Of a stretch of DNA of 17,604 bases, positions 10,134-17,604 are shown piece after piece. The stretch is from LMUY01 sp964245495 (GTDB taxonomy: Bacteria > Pseudomonadota > Alphaproteobacteria > Acetobacterales > Acetobacteraceae). Below the pieces are notes generated by a model. It worked only from the letters and a program-made list of their open reading frames with translations, had not been told where the DNA came from and did not search any database. The translations under genes and the position numbers were made by a program. Numbering within the stretch: position 1 is the stretch's first letter; each line of letters opens with the position of its first letter. The DNA lies in NCBI GenBank assembly GCA_964245495.1, contig CAXTNC010000048.1:1-17604 (forward strand), written 5' to 3'.

Positions 10134-11917
10134 TGGCGCTGCCGCCCGCCTTCCTGGACGAGCTGCGGGCGCGCACGCCCATGGCCGCCCTGGTGGGGCG
10201 CCGGGTCAAGCTCGCGCGGTCCGGCAAGTCCTGGCGCGGCTGCTGCCCGTTCCACGGCGAGAAGTCGCCCTCGTTCTACGTGTACGACGACGGCTATCAC
10301 TGCTTCGGCTGCGGCGCGCACGGCGACGCGATCGGCTTCGTGATGAACACGGAAGGCGCCGGGTTCATCGAGGCCGTGGAGCGGCTGGCGGGCGAGGCGG
10401 GGCTGGACGTGCCGAAAGCCTCGCCCGCCGCGGCGGAGGCCGAGAAGCAGCGGGTGGACCTGACGGCCGTGCTGGACCTCGCCGCCGCCAGCTTCGCCCG
10501 GCGGCTGCACGCGCGCGAGGGCCGCGAAGCGCTGGCCTACCTGCGCGGCCGGGGGCTTTCGGACGGGACGATCGCCCGCTTCGGCCTCGGCTGGTCCGGC
10601 GAGGGCCGCGGCGACCTGGTGGCCGAGCTGGGCCGCGCCGGCGTCGACCCGGCGCGCATGGCGGAGGCCGGGCTGCTGCAGTCGCGCGACGACGGGGCGG
10701 TGCGGGAGCTGTTCTACAACCGGGTCACCTTCCCGATCCGCGACCGCCGCGGCCGGACCATCAGCTTTGGCGGGCGGGCGCTGGGCGATGCCAAGCCGAA
10801 GTACATCAACGGCCCGGAAACGGCGGTCTATTCCAAGGGGCGCACGCTGTATGCCCTGGACCTGGCCCGCGAAGGCTGCCGCAAGTCCGAGCACGGCGCC
10901 ATCGTCGCGGAAGGCTACATGGACGTGATCGCGCTGCACCAGGCCGGGTTCGGCGGCGCCCTGGCGCCCTTGGGCACGGCGCTGACGGCGGGGCAGCTGG
11001 AGGAGATCTGGCGGCTGACGGATGCGCCCACCCTGTGCTTCGACGGCGATGCCGCAGGCGCCCGGGCGGCGGCGCGGGCGGCGGAGGTGGCGCTGCCGAT
11101 GATCGCGCCCGACCGCACGCTCTGCTTGGCGACGCTGCCCCCTGGCGAGGACCCGGACACGCTGATCCGCCGGGGCGGCCCCGCCGCGTTCGCCGCCGTG
11201 CTGAAGGCCAAGCGCCCGCTTTCCGTGGCGTTGTTCGACTTGATGCGGGAGGGTTCGGCCACCGACACGCCGGAAGCCCGCGCGGCGCTGCGCGCGCGCC
11301 TGGACGCAGCGGCTGCCCGGATCGGCGACAAGGGGCTTGCCAGCGAGTACCGCACGGCCCTGCGGGACCGCTTCTACGCCGCCACCCGGCGGCCCGGGGC
11401 GCCTGCCGCGTCCCGCCCGCCGCAGCGCTCCGCGCCGGCCGGCAGCCATGCCGCCGCCGAGCGCCACCGGGCGTTGGTCGGCATCCTGCTGAACCATCCG
11501 GTCCTGATCGGGGATGTCGCCGAGGCGTTGTCCGGACTGGCGCTGCCCCCCATGCTGGCCGAGCTGCGCGACCTCCTGCTGCATTGGCATGATTCGGCCG
11601 CCGAGCTTGACTCGGCCCACCTCATGAACCACCTGCGGGACTCTGGTCAGGCTACGCAGGCAGCTCAGGTGCTTGCCGACCATCCGATGCCGTTGCCGGC
11701 GTGTGCCGGCCCCGGCGCAATGCCGGCGGAGGCGGAGGCGGGATGGTGGCATTTCTTCGGCCTGCTCAACCGGGCACGCTTGGATGAGGAAGTCGCCGCG
11801 GCGCAAGCCGCATTCGCCCGCGTCCCCGACGCTGCCGCCCAGGGCCGCCTGGTGGCGCTGTGCGCCGCCCGCGAAGCCTTGGCGCACGACGCACAGGGTG
11901 ACGACGCCGAGGCCTGA
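10133..11917 (+). CDS. dnaG: DNA primase
   Basis: Synthesises RNA primers for replication and acts with the replicative helicase at the fork. The protein has 594 residues, a normal length. The N-terminal CHC2 zinc domain has Cys38 and His41 (CCPFHGEKSPSF) and Cys57 and Cys60 (YHCFGCGAHGDAIGF). The RNA-polymerase core and TOPRIM domain follow, with Glu260 (AEGYMDVIALHQAGF) and Asp304/Asp306 (FDGDAAGARAA) as the metal-binding acidic residues, and PKYINGPET..SKGRTLYAL before them. A proline/alanine-rich linker near 420-445 leads to the C-terminal helicase-binding domain (ALVGILLNHPVLI to the end). The ATG at 10133 overlaps the yqeY stop by one base. It is the middle gene of the classical primase/sigma operon. 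Confidence 0.97.
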   Translation: MALPPAFLDELRARTPMAALVGRRVKLARSGKSWRGCCPFHGEKSPSFYVYDDGYHCFGCGAHGDAIGFVMNTEGAGFIEAVERLAGEAGLDVPKASPAAAEAEKQRVDLTAVLDLAAASFARRLHAREGREALAYLRGRGLSDGTIARFGLGWSGEGRGDLVAELGRAGVDPARMAEAGLLQSRDDGAVRELFYNRVTFPIRDRRGRTISFGGRALGDAKPKYINGPETAVYSKGRTLYALDLAREGCRKSEHGAIVAEGYMDVIALHQAGFGGALAPLGTALTAGQLEEIWRLTDAPTLCFDGDAAGARAAARAAEVALPMIAPDRTLCLATLPPGEDPDTLIRRGGPAAFAAVLKAKRPLSVALFDLMREGSATDTPEARAALRARLDAAAARIGDKGLASEYRTALRDRFYAATRRPGAPAASRPPQRSAPAGSHAAAERHRALVGILLNHPVLIGDVAEALSGLALPPMLAELRDLLLHWHDSAAELDSAHLMNHLRDSGQATQAAQVLADHPMPLPACAGPGAMPAEAEAGWWHFFGLLNRARLDEEVAAAQAAFARVPDAAAQGRLVALCAAREALAHDAQGDDAEA

Positions 11918-11958
11918 AGCGCTGGGCGCGCCCTTGCCCCACATGGAGACACCGCCCT

Positions 11959-13905
<1,947 letters not shown>

Positions 13906-13960
13906 CGCCGTGGGCGAGCCGGGCGGCCGGACCGCGGCGGCGCCCACCATCCGCGTCGGG

Positions 13961-14494
13961 GTGACGGTGACGTTCCTGCGCATGGACGCCCCGCCGGAAA
14001 CGCCGCCGCCGCGGCTGCACCCCGACACCAGCCTGGTGCGGCTGGCTGCCTGCTCCGCCGCGTTCTACCGCTACCTGTACCATGCCGTGGGCGCCCCGCA
14101 CCTGTGGTGGCTGCGCCGGGCGCTGCCCGACGCCGCCTTGGAGGGCATCCTGCGCGACCCGGCGGTCAGCATCCATGCGCTGTACCGCGGCGGCGAGCCG
14201 GCCGGGTTCTTCGAGCTGGACGGGCGCGGCCGGCCGGACGTGAACCTCAGCTACTTCGGCCTGGTGCCGCAGGCGGTCGGGCTTGGGTGGGGCGGGGCGT
14301 TCCTGCGGGCCGCGGTGGACGAGGCGTTCGCCGCCAGCGGACGCGGCGTCACGGTCAACACCTGCACGGCCGACCATCCCCGGGCGCTGCCGACCTACCT
14401 GCGGACCGGGTTCAGGCCGCTGCGCTCCGTCCGGGAAACCTGGGACGTGCCGGTGCGGCTGGGCATGGCGATCCCGGAGCACCTGCGGGCCTAG
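13961..14494 (+). CDS. GNAT-family N-acetyltransferase
   Basis: A cytoplasmic acetyl-CoA-dependent acyltransferase with unknown substrate. From the GTG at 13961 the product has 177 residues. The acetyl-CoA-binding motif is LVPQAVGLGWGGAFL (Q-x-x-G-x-G type, about 104-111), preceded by the long beta-strand AGFFELDGRG..VNLSYFGL and followed by the NTCTADHPRALPTYLRTGF element common near the GNAT C-terminus. The N-terminal FYRYLY..WWLRRALPD segment is characteristic of a proteobacterial subgroup. The start is uncertain: TTG 13895, GTG 13910, GTG 13961 and ATG 13982 are all in frame and none has a strong ribosome-binding site. I prefer 13961 because VTVTFLRMDAPP looks like family sequence. It follows rpoD directly, and its stop overlaps that of the convergent transporter within CTAG. 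Confidence 0.85.
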   Translation: MTVTFLRMDAPPETPPPRLHPDTSLVRLAACSAAFYRYLYHAVGAPHLWWLRRALPDAALEGILRDPAVSIHALYRGGEPAGFFELDGRGRPDVNLSYFGLVPQAVGLGWGGAFLRAAVDEAFAASGRGVTVNTCTADHPRALPTYLRTGFRPLRSVRETWDVPVRLGMAIPEHLRA

Positions 14495-15786
14495 CTGGCC
14501 GGCAGGAACGGGAGATTGATCCCGGCCAGCTGCAGGACGAGCACCAGGTTCAGCAGCAGCACGGTCAGCGTCATGCCCGCGGCCAGCGCCACCGTGCCGG
14601 CGCCGCAGACCAGCTCCCCCATGATGTCCCGCCGCCGCACGAACAGCACCAGGGCCACCAGCGGCGCCGGCAAGGCCAGGCTGAGCACGACCTGGCTCGC
14701 GACCAGGGAGGTGGTGGCGTCCACGCCGGCAGCCGCCACGGCGAAGGCGGGCAGCATCGTCACCAGCCGGCGCGCCCAGACGGGGATGCGCCAGCCGACG
14801 AAGCCCTGCATGATGACCTGGCCGGCCATGGTGCCGACGGCGGACGAGGCCAGGCCCGACGCGATCAGCGACAGCAGGAACACGCCGGCCGCGGCGGCGC
14901 CGAACAACGGCGCCAGGGTCTCGTAGGCGGTCTGGATCTCCGCCACCTCCGGGTGCCCGGCGTGGAACGCGGCGGCTGCCATCATCACCATGGCCATGTT
15001 CACCAGCCCGGCGAGGCCGAGCGCCGCCAGCACCTCGATGTTGGAGTACCGCAGCAGGCCGCGCAGCCGGCCCGGCGCCTGGCCTGGCCGCGCGTCCCGG
15101 CCGCGGGCCTGGGTGAGGCCGGAGTGCAGGTAGATCGCGTGCGGCATCACCGTGGCGCCGACGATGGCCACCGCCAGCGCCAGCGCGTCGCGGTCGGCCA
15201 GCGCCGGGTGCACGACCTGCCGCGCCGCCGCGCCCCAGTCCGGCGGCGAGATCAGCAGCTCCACCACGTAGCTGGCGGCGATGACGCCCACCATGGCGGT
15301 GACGGCCAGCTCCAGCGGGCGGTAGCCCCGGCGGTCCAGCAGCAGGATGGCGCAGGTGGCGACGGCGGTGGCGGCCATGCCGGCCAGCAGCGGCAGGTGG
15401 AACAGGATGGCCAGCCCGATGGCGCCGCCGAGGAACTCGGCCAGGTCGGTCGCCATGGCGGCCACCTCGCTCACGGCCCACATCGCCAGCACCACGGGGC
15501 GGGGGAAGTGCGCCCGGCACAGCTCGGCCAGGTTCCGCCCGGTGGCGATGCCGAGCCGGGCCGACAGCGCCTGGAACAGCATGGCCGCCGCGTTGGCCAG
15601 CAGCACGACCCAGAGCAGGCCGTAGCCGTAGCGCGCGCCGGCCTGGATGTTGGTGGCGAAGTTGCCGGGGTCGATGTAGGCGATGGAGGCGACGAAGGCC
15701 GGGCCGGCGAACGGCAGCCACGCGCGCAGGCCGTTGCGCCGGCCGGCCAGCGTGTCTTCCATGGCCGCATCCGTCCGCGCCGTCAT
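14491..15786 (-). CDS. mntH: Nramp-family divalent metal transporter (manganese, MntH type)
   Basis: An inner-membrane proton-coupled Mn2+/Fe2+ importer. From the ATG at 15786 the product has 431 residues, with about eleven hydrophobic helices as in bacterial Nramp proteins. The metal-binding DPGN motif on helix 1 is at about residue 39 (AYIDPGNFATNIQAG), and the helix-6 MPH motif is near 214 (GATVMPHAIYLHSGL). Both are essential for transport in the family. AMATDLAEFLGGAIGL on helix 3 is also typical. The start is uncertain: TTG 15807 and ATG 15762 are in frame. The divergent MntR-type regulator and the palindrome in the promoter indicate manganese-responsive repression. It converges with the GNAT gene, the stops overlapping by 3 nt. 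Confidence 0.94.
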   Translation of the reverse strand: MTARTDAAMEDTLAGRRNGLRAWLPFAGPAFVASIAYIDPGNFATNIQAGARYGYGLLWVVLLANAAAMLFQALSARLGIATGRNLAELCRAHFPRPVVLAMWAVSEVAAMATDLAEFLGGAIGLAILFHLPLLAGMAATAVATCAILLLDRRGYRPLELAVTAMVGVIAASYVVELLISPPDWGAAARQVVHPALADRDALALAVAIVGATVMPHAIYLHSGLTQARGRDARPGQAPGRLRGLLRYSNIEVLAALGLAGLVNMAMVMMAAAAFHAGHPEVAEIQTAYETLAPLFGAAAAGVFLLSLIASGLASSAVGTMAGQVIMQGFVGWRIPVWARRLVTMLPAFAVAAAGVDATTSLVASQVVLSLALPAPLVALVLFVRRRDIMGELVCGAGTVALAAGMTLTVLLLNLVLVLQLAGINLPFLPAS

Positions 15787-15833
15787 GCCGGGGTGGGTCG
15801 GTGGCAAGGTCTCGCCTGCTGTTGGCGCTGCAA

Positions 15834-15861
15834 GATGTAGCCCGGGCTACAACCGGGTCAA
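15834..15861 (-). promoter_or_regulatory. probable mntH promoter
   Basis: On the minus strand TTGACC (15861-15856, 5 of 6 matches to TTGACA) is followed 16 nt later by TACATC (15839-15834), a weak -10. Transcription would begin near 15827, about 40 nt before the preferred ATG. The spacer contains most of the palindrome described separately. Confidence 0.45.
15836..15851. promoter_or_regulatory. MntR operator candidate, perfect 16-bp palindrome
   Basis: TGTAGCCCGGGCTACA is fully self-complementary over 16 bp. It lies between the -35 and -10 elements proposed for the transporter and about 80 nt before the divergent regulator. This is the expected place for a repressor site. DtxR/MntR proteins bind palindromes as dimers. 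I do not know a published consensus for this lineage, so the assignment to MntR rests on position and symmetry. Confidence 0.6.
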
Positions 15862-15884
15862 GCGGGGGACGGGGCAGCGCGGCT

Positions 15885-15913
15885 TTTACGTTCGCGGCGG
15901 CGCCTGCTAGACC
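15885..15913 (+). promoter_or_regulatory. weak promoter candidate for the MntR-type gene
   Basis: TTTACG (15885-15890), a 17-nt spacer and TAGACC (15908-15913) give a sigma-70-like arrangement with only modest matches. It lies about 20 nt before the gene, whose ribosome-binding site GGAGG is at 15921-15925. Confidence 0.2.
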
Positions 15914-15931
15914 GGGCGGCGGAGGGATGGC

Positions 15932-16369
15932 ATGGAAGCGGCGGACCAAGGCCTGCCGGAGGAACCGGCCCAGGCGCAGCGATTCGAGCGCGCCCGCACG
16001 GCCCGGGGCGCGGCCATGCTGGAGGACTACGCCGAGCTGATCTCCGACCTGATCGCCGCCGGCGGCGAGGCCCGCGCCACCGACGTGGCGCGGCGCTTCG
16101 GCGTGTCCCACGCCACCGCCGTCAAGACCATCGCGCGGCTGCGGCGCGAGGGGCTGGCAACCGGCAAGCCCTACCGCAGCGTGTTCCTGACCGACGCCGG
16201 GCAGGAGCTGGCCGACCGGGTGCGGGCGCGGCACCGCTTGGTGGTCGATCTGCTGCTGGCGGTGGGCGTCCCGGCGGACGCGGCGGAAAACGACGCCGAG
16301 GGGATCGAGCACTACGTGTCCGACGCGACGCTGCAAGCCTTCGCCGGCTTCCTGCGCCGCGCCGGCTGA
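15932..16369 (+). CDS. mntR: manganese-responsive transcriptional regulator, MntR (DtxR family)
   Basis: A metal-sensing repressor that shuts off manganese uptake when Mn2+ is plentiful. It has 145 residues. A winged helix-turn-helix is at about 32-90 (LISDLIAAGGEARATDVARRFGVSHATAVKTIARLRREGL), followed by the dimerisation/metal domain. All six metal ligands of B. subtilis MntR (D8, E11, H77, E99, E102, H103) are found at D32, E35, H101, E123, E126 and H127, a constant offset of 24, so both Mn sites should be intact. As in E. coli MntR there is an N-terminal extension (QRFERARTARGAAMLEDYAELISDLI). The ATG at 15932 has GGAGG 6 nt upstream. It is divergent from the transporter, with a palindrome between them. 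The ligase gene follows after 18 nt and may be cotranscribed. Confidence 0.94.
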   Translation: MEAADQGLPEEPAQAQRFERARTARGAAMLEDYAELISDLIAAGGEARATDVARRFGVSHATAVKTIARLRREGLATGKPYRSVFLTDAGQELADRVRARHRLVVDLLLAVGVPADAAENDAEGIEHYVSDATLQAFAGFLRRAG

Positions 16370-16387
16370 CGCGAAAGGGAAGGCAGG

Positions 16388-17604
16388 ATGCTGAGGCGGG
16401 TGCGCGCCGGCATGGTGGATGGCCTTCTTGATGGTGCGGCGCTGGCCCATGGCGACCGTCCGGCGATGGACTTCCTGGGCCGGCGCTGGAGCTACCGCCA
16501 GCTCGGCGCGCTGGTGCAAAGGGCGGCCCGGGGACTGCAGGACCTGGGCGTCGGCCCCGGCGACCGGGTGGGCCTGTGCCTGCCGAACACGCCGTACTAC
16601 CCGATCCTGTATTTCGCGGCGCTGCGCGCGGGCGGCACGGTGGTGAACTTCAGCCCGCTCTACGTCGAACGCGAGCTGACATACCAAATCCGCGACTCGG
16701 GCGCAACGATCATGGCGGTGATGGACCTGGAGGCGGCCTATCGCCGGGTCGCCAACGTGGCGGGCGAGGCGGGGCTGCGGCGGCTGGTGGTCTGCCCGAT
16801 GGCGGGCGTCCTGCCGCCGGCGAAGGCGGCGCTGTTCCGGCTGTTCAAGCGGCGGGAGCTGGCGGCCATCCCGCCCGACGCGCTGCACGTGCCGTTCGCC
16901 GCCGTCGTCCGCAGCAACGAGCCGGCGGCGCCGGTGCCGGCCGACCCGGCGCAGGTGGCGGTGCTGCAGTACACCGGCGGCACCACCGGCACGCCGAAGG
17001 GGGCAATGCTCAGCCACGCCAACCTCCTTGCCAACACGGAGCAGGTGCGCCGGCACTGGCAGGAAGCGGAGGCGGGCCGGGAGCGCGTGCTGGCGGTGCT
17101 GCCGTTCTTCCACGTGTTCGCCATGACCTCCGTGCTGCTGTTCGGCGTGAGCATGGGGGCGGAGCTGGTGATGCTGCCGCGCTTCGAGCTGACGGCGATG
17201 CTGGCGGCGATCAGGCGACGCCGGGTCACGGTGATGAACGCGGTGCCGACGATCTACGTGGCGATCAACGCGGCGGCGCGAGGTGCAATCAAGGGGGGCA
17301 CGCTGGACCTGCGTTCGCTGCGGTTCAGCGTGTCCGGCGGCGCGCCGCTGCCGGAGGAGGTGCGCGAGCGGTTCGTGGCGCTGACCGGGTGCAAGCTGGT
17401 GGAAGGCTACGGCCTGACGGAGGCTTCGCCCGTGGTGACCTGCAACCCGCCGAACGGGCCGGCCAAGCCCGGCTCGGCCGGCGTGGCGCTGGCCGGGACG
17501 GTCATCGAGGTCCGGGACCCGGCGACCGGCGCGCTCCTGCCCTCCGGCGAGCGCGGGGAGGTGTGCGTGCGCGGCCCGCAGGTGATGGCCGGCTACTGGA
17601 ACCG
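16388..17604 (+). CDS. AMP-forming acyl-CoA ligase, fatty-acid type, C-terminus beyond window
   Basis: Activates a carboxylic acid with ATP through an acyl-adenylate and transfers it to coenzyme A. The first 405 residues are visible. The adenylation P-loop YTGGTTGTPKGA is at about 197-208. The sequence LPFFHVFAMT, the substrate-pocket region VSGGAPLPEEV and the adenine-binding motif EGYGLTEASPVV follow in the usual order, and GERGEVCVRGPQVMAGYWN is just before the edge. The overall pattern is closest to long-chain or dicarboxylic fatty acid-CoA ligases (FadD/PimA-like); the substrate cannot be fixed. The ATG at 16388 has AGGCAGG directly upstream. It lies 18 nt after mntR, with no obvious functional link to manganese. 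Confidence 0.9.
   Translation, partial: MLRRVRAGMVDGLLDGAALAHGDRPAMDFLGRRWSYRQLGALVQRAARGLQDLGVGPGDRVGLCLPNTPYYPILYFAALRAGGTVVNFSPLYVERELTYQIRDSGATIMAVMDLEAAYRRVANVAGEAGLRRLVVCPMAGVLPPAKAALFRLFKRRELAAIPPDALHVPFAAVVRSNEPAAPVPADPAQVAVLQYTGGTTGTPKGAMLSHANLLANTEQVRRHWQEAEAGRERVLAVLPFFHVFAMTSVLLFGVSMGAELVMLPRFELTAMLAAIRRRRVTVMNAVPTIYVAINAAARGAIKGGTLDLRSLRFSVSGGAPLPEEVRERFVALTGCKLVEGYGLTEASPVVTCNPPNGPAKPGSAGVALAGTVIEVRDPATGALLPSGERGEVCVRGPQVMAGYWN

Noticed and set aside
9245..11944. Long minus-strand frame opposite vapC, yqeY and dnaG
   Set aside because: It is a high-GC antisense shadow of three well-supported plus-strand genes, with no recognisable domain of its own. The same applies to the long minus-strand frames at 11665-14028 and 13856-17113.
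13906..13960. Rho-independent terminator after rpoD
   Set aside because: The GC-rich stretch has only imperfect short pairing and no T run.
15787..15833. Manganese riboswitch (yybP-ykoY type) in the mntH leader
   Set aside because: The leader predicted from the promoter is only about 40 nt, too short for that riboswitch. The palindrome already explains metal control.

Overview
The window is high-GC chromosomal DNA, mostly around 70% or more, with densely packed genes. The order carA-carB-greA, divergent from yqeY-dnaG-rpoD, together with the alphaproteobacterial look of GreA, RpoD and the CarA N-terminus, points to an alphaproteobacterium of the Rhodospirillales, perhaps Acetobacteraceae. 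That family-level placement is an inference from gene order and sequence style. A run of 100 Ns at 3081-3180 is an assembly gap that truncates the genes on both sides.

Layout. At the left edge is the N-terminal part of a threonine ammonia-lyase (minus), divergent from a class I SAM-dependent methyltransferase (plus). The methyltransferase converges with panB (minus) so tightly that their stop codons overlap. Upstream of panB is the C-terminal part of an unrecognised, lower-GC protein (minus), cut by the gap. On the other side of the gap are greA (3' end missing), carB, two small lower-GC genes (a Cas2-fold-like protein and a two-helix membrane protein), and carA, all on the minus strand. CarA carries an N-terminal helix-turn-helix-like extension of about 73 residues.

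Divergent from carA is a Phd/YefM-VapC toxin-antitoxin pair with a palindromic operator candidate. It runs directly into the core operon yqeY-dnaG-rpoD (primase and the housekeeping sigma factor). A GNAT acetyltransferase follows and converges with an Nramp/MntH manganese transporter, again with overlapping stops. The transporter is divergent from an MntR-type regulator, and a perfect 16-bp palindrome lies inside the likely transporter promoter. The right edge holds the start of a fatty-acid-type acyl-CoA ligase.

How the genes work together. CarA and CarB form carbamoyl-phosphate synthetase, feeding pyrimidine and arginine synthesis. GreA rescues backtracked RNA polymerase. DnaG and RpoD serve replication and transcription. 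MntR and MntH form a manganese-uptake control circuit with all six classical MntR metal ligands present. Accessory DNA has entered this otherwise conserved core at several points: the gene beside the gap, the two-gene cassette between carA and carB, and the toxin-antitoxin pair between carA and yqeY. The most interesting unexplained item is the carA/carB cassette, joined to its upstream partners by two nearly identical 8-nt gene overlaps.
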